A stretch of DNA of 55,570 nucleotides from Bacteroidota bacterium (GCA_021813905.1 JAKAJH010000015.1:1-55570), one strand, 5' to 3'. Positions 9,578 to 19,066 are shown, numbered from the stretch's first letter. Numbers and translations are program-made. The notes: a model not told the origin generated them from the letters alone.

Positions 9578-9594
9578 CGCGCCGGTCAGGCGCG
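9578..9594. terminator. Small hairpin between convergent genes
   Basis: Perfect 6-bp GC stem CGCGCC/GGCGCG with a 5-nt loop between the ends of cysK and the convergent phosphatase gene, overlapping the latter's stop. There is no strong T-tract on either side, so terminator activity is uncertain. Confidence 0.3.
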
Positions 9595-10911
9595 TTGCAG
9601 GATGAGGACAGTCAGATCATCGGCGTACGACTGTCCTCCCGCAAACTTGTCCACCGAATGCAGCAGATTTTCGCGCAGCGACTGTGGCGGCAGCGGCGTC
9701 GGTCCCATCACGGCGGCGTGCATGCGATCCTCCCCGTACTGCTCACCCTTACTGTTCATGCATTCAGTGACGCCGTCGGTGTAGAGCAGAAGCGAGTCGC
9801 CGGGGGCGAATCCCACTTCTGCCGCTTCGTACGTCGCCTCCTCCAGCATTCCCAGCGGTAATCCGCTCGCCTCGAGGTGCTGCACAGACCGGCTCTCCGC
9901 ACGCAGGACGCACGGTGGATTGTGCCCGGCGTTGACGTACGTCGCCGTGTGCGTGAGATTGTCGAGCACCAGCAGAAACATCGTAATGAACTTCTCCGGA
10001 GGACTGTTCTCGTAGACCATCACGTTCAGGCGGTTCGCGAGGTCAGCGAGCCAGATGCGGTCGGAGAGACCGGCCCGTGTCTGCAGAAACACGTGCAGTG
10101 ACGCATGGAGTCCGGAGACGAGCAGCGCCGCCGGAACGCCCTTCCCCGCGACGTCGGCCATGATGAACGCGCACCGGTGATCGTCGAGCGGAATGATGTC
10201 GTAGAAATCTCCACCGACCTCCGCGCACGGCCGGGCCACGGCCGCCATCGTATAGCCCCGGACGTCCTGCACCTCTTTGGGAAGCAGCCGTTGCTGAATT
10301 TCTGCCGCGATCTGCAGCTCTTTCCGCATGCGCTCGTGCGCCAGACTCGCCTGGTACAGCCGCGCGTTCTCGATCGCCAGTGCCGCATGTTCGGAGAAGG
10401 CTTCCAGGAACAGCTCGTCCTCGTGGTCGAACGTCCCCGTCCGCTTGTTGATGATCTGGAACACGCCGATGATCTCCCCCTGCCGGTTGCGCATCGGCAT
10501 GCAGAGCATCGTGCGCGTCCGGAAACCCGACCGCTTGTCGTACCCGGAAAAGAACCGGGAGTCCTTCCGGACATCTTTCAGATTCACCGTCTCTCCCGTG
10601 ACCGCCACGGTGCCGGCGATGCCGGTGCCCAGCGCAAGGCGAATCTCCATCGGGCCATCGGCTTTGAGCACCTTGGACCAGAGCTCTTTGCGTTCTTTGT
10701 CAATCAGGTAGATGGTACCGCGGGAGGCGTTGAGATTGCGCGTGGCGAGATGGAGGATGAGCGCGAGCAGTTGATCCAGGTCGAAGGTAGTATTGAGATG
10801 TTTCGACGCGTCGATGAGTGATTCAAGGCGCTGCGTGTACCGGCGCCCTTTCGCCGAAGTTCGGGCCTTCACCGTTCTCACACTCTTTCCTCCTCTTTTG
10901 AAAATTCCCAT
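9586..10911 (-). CDS. GAF-domain SpoIIE/RsbU-type protein phosphatase
   Basis: 441 residues, soluble. A GAF sensor domain (about 30-190, with REGEIIGVFQIINKR-like core) and a coiled linker (ARLYQASLAHERMRKELQIAAEIQQRLLP) lead into a PPM/SpoIIE phosphatase domain. Metal-binding acids are visible in GGDFYDI, FIMADVAGKG and ADDLTVLIL, and LYTDGVTE is intact. Family members dephosphorylate anti-sigma-factor antagonists in partner-switching stress pathways. No STAS or anti-sigma kinase gene is nearby, so the target is unknown. Lies downstream of two peptidase genes on the same strand with a 55-nt gap. Confidence 0.85.
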   Translation of the reverse strand: MGIFKRGGKSVRTVKARTSAKGRRYTQRLESLIDASKHLNTTFDLDQLLALILHLATRNLNASRGTIYLIDKERKELWSKVLKADGPMEIRLALGTGIAGTVAVTGETVNLKDVRKDSRFFSGYDKRSGFRTRTMLCMPMRNRQGEIIGVFQIINKRTGTFDHEDELFLEAFSEHAALAIENARLYQASLAHERMRKELQIAAEIQQRLLPKEVQDVRGYTMAAVARPCAEVGGDFYDIIPLDDHRCAFIMADVAGKGVPAALLVSGLHASLHVFLQTRAGLSDRIWLADLANRLNVMVYENSPPEKFITMFLLVLDNLTHTATYVNAGHNPPCVLRAESRSVQHLEASGLPLGMLEEATYEAAEVGFAPGDSLLLYTDGVTECMNSKGEQYGEDRMHAAVMGPTPLPPQSLRENLLHSVDKFAGGQSYADDLTVLILQRA

Positions 10912-10966
10912 TCCGGGGCAGGCGACGGATCCGCAACAGTCGCCGGTCGCCCGTGGAGGACGCTCG

Positions 10967-12325
10967 TCATGGCCGGGTCGGAAGTCCCAGCCAGACCTTC
11001 AATGAATCCATCGCCTGCGCCTGCTGCCCGTTCGTCAGATCGCGGATCCTCGACCGATGCGAGCCGCCCTGATTCACGAGCTTGATCGCGTTCGTCATTC
11101 CCGTGAGCTGCATGGCGCACGCGGACCACGTATCGTTCTGACCGTAGACAAAGATAATGTTGTTCCCAGACAGTTGCAGATACCGGTGGATCCGCTGCAT
11201 CGTCAAGGGATCGTACGTCACGCGGGCATCCTTCGGAACGAACAGGGCGTTCGTCGGGTTGTGAACGAAGCACAGAAACGGCCGGAGATCCGTGATGTCA
11301 TAACGGTAGTATCCGAGCTCACCATAGGCCTGGACGATGAACGGCGCGAGATATGCAATGCCCTGATCCGTGTAGTCCGTCGGCGGGACCACGCGAAGCA
11401 GGTGCCGGAACGCCGTGTCAGCCGGTGCGCCGGGGCGCGGGATCTCATCCGGCCGGACGCTCCCCCACTGCCAGAACGAGAACGAGTACTCGAGCACCAG
11501 GTACTCGTACGCCACGCCCGTCCCGATTCCCAACGAGATCTTCTTGTCCGCGGCGTACTGCTCAAGCCGCGGGATCATCTCCGATTCGCGGACGAGCATG
11601 TCTTTCTGAAAGTCTTCGATCCGCCGCCGGGTTGACGAATCCCCCACCGATCGGAGGAACGTGAAAATGCGCGGATCCTCTTCCGCCAGCGGAATCGGTG
11701 CCACGTACGGCACGCTCGCCCGGACATCATTCGGATAGAAGAACCGGTACAGCAGCGTCGTCTGACCCCCTTTGCTGATCCCGGTACTCACCCACGGACC
11801 CGGATACAGCGTCTTGAACGTGGTCACCACGCGGTGCAGATCATCCGCCGTCTGCTTGAGGCGAAGATACTCCCAGCGCAAGGAATCCGGCCGCGAATGG
11901 CCGAAGAACCGGTGTTCGACGACGAGCTGATTGCAGTGCAAGAGCGATGTCAGCTCGCGCGGCCTCGTGCCTCCGAAGACCTGGTAGCCTTCCGTCTCAA
12001 TCACCATCGGCAGCGAGGCATCGGCATGCGACAGCCACAGGTGAAGCGGGAAACTTCCCTTGGCCGTGTCCGCGTGGTCCAGCGGTTCCGAGAAGACGAT
12101 CTCGTACGCCTCCCGGAATGACGAATCCGGCCTCAGCGTCTCCACCGCGATGACGTGAGGAAGACGCCGAAGGGCGCGCGCAAGATCGGTCTCGCCGTTC
12201 TGCCGGGCAAATGCGGGAGGAAGGGAAAGCAGGAGGAACAACAGCAATGCGAGAGTACGAGGGTACGAGTGTACGCGGGGATGAGTGTGCGTGGGCATGG
12301 GAGATCTCAGGTGTGAGTGCGTCAT
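10967..12325 (-). CDS. Exported serine peptidase, S28/S37 (prolyl or tripeptidyl aminopeptidase) type
   Basis: About 452 residues. The signal peptide ends near LLSLPPAFARQ. The alpha/beta-hydrolase core shows VVEHRFFGHSRP, the nucleophile elbow TGISKGGQT and a late His region (NQGGSHRSR). This matches bacterial tripeptidyl-aminopeptidase-like S28/S37 peptidases, which act on proline-containing or N-terminal peptides. The start at 12325 overlaps the upstream stop as ATGA; an in-frame ATG at 12298 would give a shorter signal peptide and is also possible. It follows an Xaa-Pro peptidase gene, so both may act on proline-rich peptides (inference). Confidence 0.72.
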   Translation of the reverse strand: MTHSHLRSPMPTHTHPRVHSYPRTLALLLFLLLSLPPAFARQNGETDLARALRRLPHVIAVETLRPDSSFREAYEIVFSEPLDHADTAKGSFPLHLWLSHADASLPMVIETEGYQVFGGTRPRELTSLLHCNQLVVEHRFFGHSRPDSLRWEYLRLKQTADDLHRVVTTFKTLYPGPWVSTGISKGGQTTLLYRFFYPNDVRASVPYVAPIPLAEEDPRIFTFLRSVGDSSTRRRIEDFQKDMLVRESEMIPRLEQYAADKKISLGIGTGVAYEYLVLEYSFSFWQWGSVRPDEIPRPGAPADTAFRHLLRVVPPTDYTDQGIAYLAPFIVQAYGELGYYRYDITDLRPFLCFVHNPTNALFVPKDARVTYDPLTMQRIHRYLQLSGNNIIFVYGQNDTWSACAMQLTGMTNAIKLVNQGGSHRSRIRDLTNGQQAQAMDSLKVWLGLPTRP

Positions 12326-13614
12326 TGATGTCGTGCGCGCGACGGCTTCTGCGGCTTCTTGCTTCCTTTCGCTGCGGAGGAAGATTTCGTTCTCTCCCGC
12401 GTCGTGGATCGTGTCCGTGGGCGATTGCCTGCGGCCGGGACGAGCCAGAGTTCCGTCTGAGGTGTCGAAAGAAATTCCGCGCCGTCCTTTGTGATGACGA
12501 CCATGTTCTCGACCGTCGCGACTCCTTTGCCGGGGACCGTCAGGCGCGGTTCGAGCGTGAACACCATCCGCTCCTCGAGCGACTGAAATGGTTTCCTCCC
12601 GTACTTCTCCCATGCGGGACCGAGAAGCGCCGTTCCATCGTGGGCATGCCGGCCCACCTGATGCCCGAGCCCGTGCGGAAACTCATCGTAACCCTCGTGC
12701 TTCAGCACCGCCCGCGATACCCGATCGATCTCCACCCCCTGAACGCCGGGCCGCATCGCGCGACGCGCCGCTTCGATGGACGATACGATCGTGTCAAATC
12801 CCTTCTGCACATCGGACGGCGCCCGCTTCTCTCCGCGCTGGAGAACATAGAACGTCCGCTGAAGGTCCGAGCAGTACCCGTCCACCTTCACGCCAAAATC
12901 CATGTTGAGGATGTGTCCTTCCTCCACCTTCCGTGCGGTCGGATTGTAGTGCGCGGCCGCCGTGTCTGGTCCGGAGAAGACGGCGGGACAGACCTTCGGT
13001 TCCCAGGAGAATTCCAGTCCGCGACGCACGACCTCACGCCGCATGAATGCGGCGATCTGCTCCTCCGTGTGACCGGGGCGAATGAAGCGCCGCACCGACG
13101 CGAAGATCTCTTCCGTCTGCCGGATGGCGGCCCGGATCGACCGCAGCTCCGTGTCCGTCTTCCGCTGCCGAAGCGCCGACACGATCGGCTCCGACGAAAC
13201 GACCCGTCCTTCCATGCCGATCTCGGCGAGGATCTCCGTCATCGTCTGATACATGCCGTGCGTCAGTCCATCCGCGATCTCGCTGTCCCTGGAAAAATTG
13301 AGCGCGATCGTCCGCGGATTGAGTCGGCGCAGTACCTCCTGAAGCGGCTTCTTCACTCCCTCGACGTAGCTGATCACTTCCCTGTACGCGGCGGTGTCCT
13401 CCACCATTTTTCGGTCGTACTGACCGACAACGGCGATGGCTCCTCCCGTGGTGCTGACGATCAGTGCGCTGTGCCATGTCAGGTCCGCCGGGACGAGGAA
13501 CGGCAGCATCGGATCGCCGTTCAGTGCGCTTTCGCGGGTGAATGTGATCCAACAGTCGATGCCGAATTCCCGGAGGAGGCCTTCGGCCTGTGTGACCTTC
13601 TCTTTGATAAGCAT
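12322..13614 (-). CDS. M24 family metallopeptidase (Xaa-Pro peptidase-like)
   Basis: 430 residues. A creatinase-like N-terminal domain (about 1-155) and a pita-bread catalytic domain with all five metal ligands: Asp and Asp in LNMDFGVKVDGYCSD, His in PHGLGHQVGRHAHDG, Glu in VFTLEPRLTV and Glu in VATVENMVV. Members release N-terminal residues before proline using two metal ions. No signal peptide, so cytoplasmic. Oddity: a 35-residue Lys/Arg/Ser-rich tail (SRARHQ end) beyond the usual domain. Overlaps the downstream peptidase gene by four bases. Confidence 0.88.
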   Translation of the reverse strand: MLIKEKVTQAEGLLREFGIDCWITFTRESALNGDPMLPFLVPADLTWHSALIVSTTGGAIAVVGQYDRKMVEDTAAYREVISYVEGVKKPLQEVLRRLNPRTIALNFSRDSEIADGLTHGMYQTMTEILAEIGMEGRVVSSEPIVSALRQRKTDTELRSIRAAIRQTEEIFASVRRFIRPGHTEEQIAAFMRREVVRRGLEFSWEPKVCPAVFSGPDTAAAHYNPTARKVEEGHILNMDFGVKVDGYCSDLQRTFYVLQRGEKRAPSDVQKGFDTIVSSIEAARRAMRPGVQGVEIDRVSRAVLKHEGYDEFPHGLGHQVGRHAHDGTALLGPAWEKYGRKPFQSLEERMVFTLEPRLTVPGKGVATVENMVVITKDGAEFLSTPQTELWLVPAAGNRPRTRSTTRERTKSSSAAKGSKKPQKPSRARHQ

Positions 13615-13808
13615 GTCTGCTCCTGCGCGGATTGCGATCCTGCTAAGCCTTTGATTTCCAATGTCTTCGGGATGAACGAACTTTCATCTCCGCCGAAGGA
13701 CCATTTCTCGAAGATGCTGCGTCTAATATAGTGTTTGAAGAAGGAAAAATCTCCCGGGCGGCAACGCCGGGAGAGCAGATCCTTGAACGAAATGTGCGGA
13801 GAGCGCAG

Positions 13809-14126
13809 GTGACACTGCATCGATCGTTGTGGTTCCTGATCGGCGTTCTGGTGGGGACGTATGACGGTGCCCCTGCGCAGATCCGCTCCTCCGACCGGTG
13901 TTCAGCACCGATCGCCCAGTGTCGGTCTTTCGTCGGCGTCACCGCCGTCCTGCCGGATCTCCAGCCGGCTGCGGATCCCGACACGCACCCGGATTGTGAA
14001 AACTCCCGCGCCTCGGCCATGCCGATTGTGTATGCGACTGTTCAGCGCGCGGAGGCCGTCATTCCGTCGTTTGGCCTGCAAACCCCCGACATCCATCCCC
14101 AGCAGCCCCGCGGTCAGCCCCGCTGA
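13809..14126 (+). CDS. Possible small exported protein
   Basis: A GTG start at 13809 has a good ribosome site (GGAG at 13798-13801) and would encode 105 residues. The first 28 look like a signal peptide (LHRSLWFLIGVLVGTYDGAPAQ, cleavage after APA). The rest has three early cysteines and no recognised family, and reads rather like out-of-frame sequence near its end. No other frame in the 585 bp between the M24 gene and htrA is better. It may be spurious or a decayed gene. Confidence 0.3.
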   Translation: MTLHRSLWFLIGVLVGTYDGAPAQIRSSDRCSAPIAQCRSFVGVTAVLPDLQPAADPDTHPDCENSRASAMPIVYATVQRAEAVIPSFGLQTPDIHPQQPRGQPR

Positions 14127-14152
14127 CAAGAGTTTCGACGCCCATTGGGCGT
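14113..14152. repeat. Two adjacent perfect hairpins upstream of htrA
   Basis: GTCAGC-CCC-GCTGAC at 14113-14127 and ACGCCC-ATT-GGGCGT at 14138-14152 are both perfect 6-bp stems with 3-nt loops, lying 50-90 bases before the htrA start. They could form in the htrA leader or end the preceding short transcript; no T-tract is present. Confidence 0.35.
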
Positions 14153-14200
14153 TCCTCAATGAGTCTAAACACTGCTGTTCAACGAAACGTGGAGCTTCGT

Positions 14201-15706
14201 ATGAAAACTTCTCTGAAACATCCGTCACGGCGGTACGGTCTCTGGCTGGCGGTGGCATTCGCCGCCGGCATGTCATTCATGATCGTTCTCGGATCCGGCA
14301 AGTCGTCGCACAACGGCTCCGCACAGGATCCGCCGCCCCAGCTGACCGCCAAGGGGCGCGAGATGCTGGATCAGTTCAGCGTCGCGTTTGAAAGCGCGGC
14401 GGCCAAGGTCAATTCCTCCGTCGTCCCCATTTTCAGCGAGCAGGTACGCCAGGTGGAGAATCCTTTCGCCTCCAACGGCGATCCGCTCCGGGACTTCTTC
14501 GGCGACAATTTCTTCAAGCGATTCTTCAATCAGCCGCAGCAGCAGAAAGAAGTTGTCCGGGCGCTCGGTTCGGGCGTCATCGTCTCATCCGACGGCTACA
14601 TCCTGACGAACAATCACGTCGTGGATGGCGCCCAGAAGCTGACAGTGATGCTGGGCGACAAGAAGAAGTACACCGCCAAGCTGATCGGTCGCGATCCGCA
14701 TACGGATGTCGCGGTAATCAAGATCGACGTGAAGGATCTGCCGGCAGCCACGCTGGGCAATTCAGACAATGTCCGGGTCGGCCAGTGGGTCATCGCGGTC
14801 GGTAATCCGTTCGAGCTGATGCACACCGTCACCGCGGGCATCATCAGCGCCAAGGGACGCGCATCGGTGAACCTCGCTGACTATGAGGATTTCATCCAGA
14901 CGGACGCGGCCATCAATCCCGGCAACAGCGGCGGCGCGCTGGCGGACCTGGACGGCAACGTCGTCGGCATCAACACCGCCATCTACAGTCCCTCGGGCGG
15001 AAACGTGGGCATCGGTTTCGCGATCCCGATCAACATGGCCAGAAGCGTCATGAATCAGCTCATCAAGCACGGCAAGGTGTCGCGCGGGTTCCTCGGACTT
15101 GTTCCGCAGGACATTGATGAGACCATGGCGAAAGCGATGAAGCTGAAGACCACGGACGGGGCGCTGGTGGGTGACGTCACCTCCGGCAGTCCGTCCGACA
15201 AGGCCGGTGTCAAGGTGGGCGACATCATCACCAAAGTGAACGGCACCGCCGTGCACAACAGCACCGAGCTCCGGAATACCGTTGCCGCGATCGAGCCGGG
15301 CACGAAAGTGAGCCTGACAATCCTGCGGGACGGGAAGGAAATGACGCTGGAGGCCACGCTGGGCGAGCGGCCGAGCGACGCGGAACTCGCGCAGGCAACC
15401 GGGGAGCCTTCCAAAACGTCCAACGAAAAACTCGGATTCACCGTTGAACAGCTGAACGGCGCGCTGGCGCAACAGCTCGGCATCAAGGTCACCAAGGGCG
15501 TGGTCATCACCAACGTCACGCCGGGCAGCGCGGCCGACGATGCCGGCATCCACCGCGGCGACCTGATCAAGCAGATCGACGGCTCCGACGTGAAGACCAT
15601 CAAGGACTTCGACGAAGCGATGAAATCGGTAAAGAGCGGCGGGAGCGTGGCGTTCCTGCTGCAGCGCGCCGGAACGTCGTTCTTCGTGGCCATTGACGTC
15701 CCGTAA
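14201..15706 (+). CDS. htrA: HtrA/DegP-type periplasmic serine protease
   Basis: 501 residues. One N-terminal membrane segment or signal anchor (LWLAVAFAAGMSFMIVLG), a trypsin-like domain with His in NNHVVDGA, Asp in DPHTDVAVIKID and Ser in NPGNSGGAL, then two PDZ domains (about 285-380 and 405-495). Degrades and refolds misfolded envelope proteins. The start at 14201 is chosen for its GGAG site six bases upstream; an in-frame ATG 14 codons earlier lacks one. A strong bidirectional terminator follows. Confidence 0.95.
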   Translation: MKTSLKHPSRRYGLWLAVAFAAGMSFMIVLGSGKSSHNGSAQDPPPQLTAKGREMLDQFSVAFESAAAKVNSSVVPIFSEQVRQVENPFASNGDPLRDFFGDNFFKRFFNQPQQQKEVVRALGSGVIVSSDGYILTNNHVVDGAQKLTVMLGDKKKYTAKLIGRDPHTDVAVIKIDVKDLPAATLGNSDNVRVGQWVIAVGNPFELMHTVTAGIISAKGRASVNLADYEDFIQTDAAINPGNSGGALADLDGNVVGINTAIYSPSGGNVGIGFAIPINMARSVMNQLIKHGKVSRGFLGLVPQDIDETMAKAMKLKTTDGALVGDVTSGSPSDKAGVKVGDIITKVNGTAVHNSTELRNTVAAIEPGTKVSLTILRDGKEMTLEATLGERPSDAELAQATGEPSKTSNEKLGFTVEQLNGALAQQLGIKVTKGVVITNVTPGSAADDAGIHRGDLIKQIDGSDVKTIKDFDEAMKSVKSGGSVAFLLQRAGTSFFVAIDVP

Positions 15707-15747
15707 TGACGATCGCCGGACGTTCGTCCGGAAGCTCCTGAAACACG

Positions 15748-15774
15748 AACGCCCGTCCTGTCCGGACGGGCGTT
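15748..15774. terminator. Bidirectional intrinsic terminator
   Basis: Perfect 11-bp stem AACGCCCGTCC/GGACGGGCGTT with a 5-nt loop, placed between the convergent ends of htrA and the glycyl radical enzyme gene. T-rich on the right and A-containing on the left, so it can serve both strands. Confidence 0.8.
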
Positions 15775-15802
15775 TCTGTGTACGCGAAAGCGGGCGCAAG
15801 AC

Positions 15803-18160
15803 TCAGAGCGCGCTGTGCTCCGTGCGGGCGATGATCTCATCTTGCAGGGTCTTGCTGAGATCGCAGAAGTAGTCGCTGTATCCCGCCACGCGGACGATGA
15901 GATCGCGGTACTCTTCGGGCTTCCGCTGCGCTTCCCGCAATGTCTGCGCGCTCACCACGTTGAACTGCACGTGGTGGCCGCCCATCGTGAAGTAACCGCG
16001 CACCAGATGCGCGAGGTTGTCAATCCCCTTCTCCCCGTCCAGCACGGAGGGCGTGAACTTCTGATTCAGCAGCGTGCCGCCGGTCCGGACGTGATCCATC
16101 TTTCCCGCCGAACGGAGCACCGCGGTCGGTCCGCGACGGTCCGCTCCCTGCACGGGTGAAATCCCTTCCGAAAGCGGTGTCCACGCCTTTCGCCCGTCCG
16201 GCAGCGCCCCGGTGACCGATCCGAAATAGATGTGGCAGGTCGTCGGCAAAAGATTGATGCGGTACACGCCTCCTTTGGTATTCGGCCGCCCGTTGACGCA
16301 GTCGTGGAACGTATCGAACACGCGCCGCATCAGTCCGTCGGCTTCGTCGTCGTCATTTCCGTACTTCGGGGATTTGTTGAGCAGCAGCAGACGCAGCCGC
16401 TCGTCGCGGGCGAAGTCACTCGCGAGCGACTTCCGGAGATCCGGCACCGTCATCGTCCGATTCTCGAACACGTGCCGCCGGATCGCCGCCAGACTGTCGG
16501 TGGTCGTGCCGATCCCCACGCCCTGGATGTAGTTCGTGTTGTAGCGGGCTCCACCGGCGTTGTAATCCTTTCCGCCGGCGATACAATCATCGATAAGGAT
16601 GGACAGGAACGGTACCGGCATGAAATCGGCATAGATCCGCTCAATGACCTGGTTCCCGCGCATCTTGATGTCGATGAAATGCGCCATCTGCCGCCGGAAG
16701 GCATCGAATAGCTGCTCGAAGTCGCCGAAGCTGTCTGCCGGCCCTGTCTCCAATCCGATCCGCTTGCCGGTGCGCGGATCCACGCCGTCGTTCAGCGTGA
16801 TCTCGAGAACTTTCGGGATGTTGAAGTACCCGGTGAGGATGTAGCTCTCCTTGCCGAAGGCACCGGTCTCCACGCAGCCGCTGGTGCCGCCGTTCCGCGC
16901 GTCTTCCACCGACTTGCCCTGCCGTAGCAGCTCCTCCACGACCATATCCGCATTGAAGATGGAGGGCTGTCCCCATCCCTTCCGCACAATCCGAAGCGCG
17001 TGCTTGAGGAATTCGTCGGGATTCTTGCGACTGAGCTGGATGTTCGAGCTGGGCTGCACGAGCCGCATTTCGTCGATCACATCCAGTACGAGATGCGTGA
17101 CCTCGTTGACGCCATCGCTGCCGTCCGGACGCAGTCCGCCCGAATTGATGGTCGCAAAATCGGTGTACGTCGAGCTCTCGGCCGCCGTGACTCCCACCTT
17201 CGGCGGTGCCGGCTGGTTGTTGAATTTCACCCACAGGCACTCGAGCAGCTCTTTCGCCGAATCGGGCGTCAAAGATCCGTCCGCGATGCCCGCCTGATAG
17301 AACGGAAGCAGATGCTGATCCAGCCGGCCCGGATTGAACGCATCCCACGGATTGAGCTCGGTGATGACGCCGAGATGAACGAACCAGTACGCCTGCAGCG
17401 CTTCGTGGAATGTTCGCGGCGGATGCGCCGGTACGCGCCGACAGATCTCCTCCATCCGCGCCAGCTCGGCCTTGCGTGACGCATCGCGCTCCTGTGCGGC
17501 GAGGTCACGAAGCGCATCCGCATGCCGTTCGGCGAAGCGAACGAGTGCATCGGCGGAGATCGCCATTGCTTTCAGTTCTTCCTGTCGCGCAAATGCCGTC
17601 GGGTCAGCATGGAAATCCAGCTTCCCCAGCGACTCGTCGATCTTCCGACGGAAGTCGAGCATGCCGTTGCGGTAGATCTTGTCGTCGAGCACGGTGTGTC
17701 CCGGAGCCCGCTGTTCCATGAACTCCGTGAAGATGCCCGCATCGAAGCAGGCCTTCCACTCGTCCGTCATTTCCTCAAAGATCTTCTCGCGCACCGTCCG
17801 GCCGTGCCAGGCGGGAATGAACCGGTCCCGATAGGCCGTTCGCGTTTCGTCATCCACGCGGAAGGAGACCTTCTCCCGGGTATTCAGGATCTCAAGATCC
17901 TGCAGCGAATGGCAGCAGAGCTCGGGATACGTCGGCGTGGCTTTGGGCGCGGGACCCCGCTCGCCGACGATCAGTTCGCCCTCGTTGATGCAAATGGTCT
18001 TGTTCAGAAGGATGTGCCGGAACGCCATGGCCCGGCGGACCGGCGCCGAGACCATCCCCGCCGATTCCATCGCTTCGGTCGCCAGCAGCGCGCGTTCTGT
18101 GGAAATGCGCGGGATCGCGCTCAGGCTCTGTTCCCGGAGCTTCCGGACCCGTTCCGTCAT
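15803..18160 (-). CDS. hypD: Glycyl radical enzyme, trans-4-hydroxy-L-proline dehydratase
   Basis: 785 residues. Glycyl radical motif RVAGYSDYF with Gly760; thiyl Cys429 and base Glu431 in GTSGCVETG. Comparing with catalytic and binding residues reported for C. difficile HypD as I recall them (H160, D278, S334, F340, C434, E436, Y450, T645, G765), every one is present here at a constant offset of five (H155, D273, S329, F335, C429, E431, Y445, T640, G760). The enzyme dehydrates hydroxyproline to pyrroline-5-carboxylate, which ProC reduces to proline; no proC is in the window. It needs anaerobic activation by the radical SAM activase encoded three bases upstream. The radical is destroyed by oxygen, implying anaerobic or facultative life. 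Confidence 0.88.
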   Translation of the reverse strand: MTERVRKLREQSLSAIPRISTERALLATEAMESAGMVSAPVRRAMAFRHILLNKTICINEGELIVGERGPAPKATPTYPELCCHSLQDLEILNTREKVSFRVDDETRTAYRDRFIPAWHGRTVREKIFEEMTDEWKACFDAGIFTEFMEQRAPGHTVLDDKIYRNGMLDFRRKIDESLGKLDFHADPTAFARQEELKAMAISADALVRFAERHADALRDLAAQERDASRKAELARMEEICRRVPAHPPRTFHEALQAYWFVHLGVITELNPWDAFNPGRLDQHLLPFYQAGIADGSLTPDSAKELLECLWVKFNNQPAPPKVGVTAAESSTYTDFATINSGGLRPDGSDGVNEVTHLVLDVIDEMRLVQPSSNIQLSRKNPDEFLKHALRIVRKGWGQPSIFNADMVVEELLRQGKSVEDARNGGTSGCVETGAFGKESYILTGYFNIPKVLEITLNDGVDPRTGKRIGLETGPADSFGDFEQLFDAFRRQMAHFIDIKMRGNQVIERIYADFMPVPFLSILIDDCIAGGKDYNAGGARYNTNYIQGVGIGTTTDSLAAIRRHVFENRTMTVPDLRKSLASDFARDERLRLLLLNKSPKYGNDDDEADGLMRRVFDTFHDCVNGRPNTKGGVYRINLLPTTCHIYFGSVTGALPDGRKAWTPLSEGISPVQGADRRGPTAVLRSAGKMDHVRTGGTLLNQKFTPSVLDGEKGIDNLAHLVRGYFTMGGHHVQFNVVSAQTLREAQRKPEEYRDLIVRVAGYSDYFCDLSKTLQDEIIARTEHSAL

Positions 18161-18163
18161 TGC

Positions 18164-19066
18164 TCACCCTCCGATCGTCACGTTGTCGAAGAATCGTTTC
18201 AGTTCATTCACCGCGTCATGCACCCGTTCCCATGACGGCGGCTCGACATCCGTCAGCGGATATTCCTTGCCGAGGCGGGCGTACTTTTCCACACCGGTGG
18301 CGTGGTACGGCAGCACGTTGATCTCCCGAACCATGCGCAGGTTCGCAACGAACGTGCCGAGCGCCCGCAAATTCTCCCGGTCGCTGTTGACGGACGGGAT
18401 CAACGGCATGCGAACAACGACGGCGCTGCCGTTCTCGACCAGGCGTTTCAGATTGCTCAGAATCAGCTCGTTCGAGACGCCCGTGAACCGCTTGTGCCGC
18501 TCACCATCCATCAGTTTCAGGTCGTAGAGGAACAGATCGGTCCAGCGGGCCACACTGTCGATAACCGCGGGCGAAGAGAAGCCGGTCGTATCGACGGTCG
18601 TATGGATGCCCCGTTCGCGGCAGGTCTGAAGCACGGAAAGAAGGAATTCGTGCTGAAAGAGCGGCTCGCCCCCGGAGAACGTCACACCGCCGGCTGATTG
18701 GTCGTAGAACACCCGGTCCCGCTCGATCTCCTGCATCAGTTCGCCGGTGGTCACCTCGCGTCCTACGATCTCACGGGCATCCGCATAACAGACTTCCAGG
18801 CACTCGCCGCACTCCTGGCAGGTTTCGCGGATGGTGACATACCGGCCGCTCTGACGGGCGATGGCATGATTCGGACAGATTTCAAAACAACTGCCGCACC
18901 GGATGCACCGGCTCTCACGGATGAAGATCTCCTTCTTCGGAGCGATGGATTCCGGATTGTGACACCAGAGGCAGTGAAGTGGGCAGCCTTTCAGAAAGAC
19001 GGTCGTGCGGATGCCGGGGCCATCATTGATGGCGAAACGCATGATATCGAAGATCGTGCCAGTCAT
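18164..19066 (-). CDS. Glycyl radical enzyme activating enzyme (radical SAM)
   Basis: 300 residues. Radical SAM cluster Cys28-x3-Cys32-x2-Cys35 in GCPLHCLWC, then two ferredoxin-type [4Fe-4S] motifs (CIRCGSCFEICP and CQECGECLEVC), as in activases of the dehydratase branch of the family. GGVTFSGGEP is the SAM-binding GGE motif. Abstracts a hydrogen from the active-site glycine of its partner using SAM. The start at 19066 is chosen because the protein begins there with the family-typical IFDIMRFAINDGPGIRT. It precedes the dehydratase gene in the same operon. Confidence 0.93.
   Translation of the reverse strand: MTGTIFDIMRFAINDGPGIRTTVFLKGCPLHCLWCHNPESIAPKKEIFIRESRCIRCGSCFEICPNHAIARQSGRYVTIRETCQECGECLEVCYADAREIVGREVTTGELMQEIERDRVFYDQSAGGVTFSGGEPLFQHEFLLSVLQTCRERGIHTTVDTTGFSSPAVIDSVARWTDLFLYDLKLMDGERHKRFTGVSNELILSNLKRLVENGSAVVVRMPLIPSVNSDRENLRALGTFVANLRMVREINVLPYHATGVEKYARLGKEYPLTDVEPPSWERVHDAVNELKRFFDNVTIGG

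Noticed and set aside
12326-12613. Extension of the S28/S37 peptidase gene upstream to 12613
   Set aside because: It lies entirely within the M24 gene in another frame, has shadow-like composition, and the signal peptide begins only after 12325.
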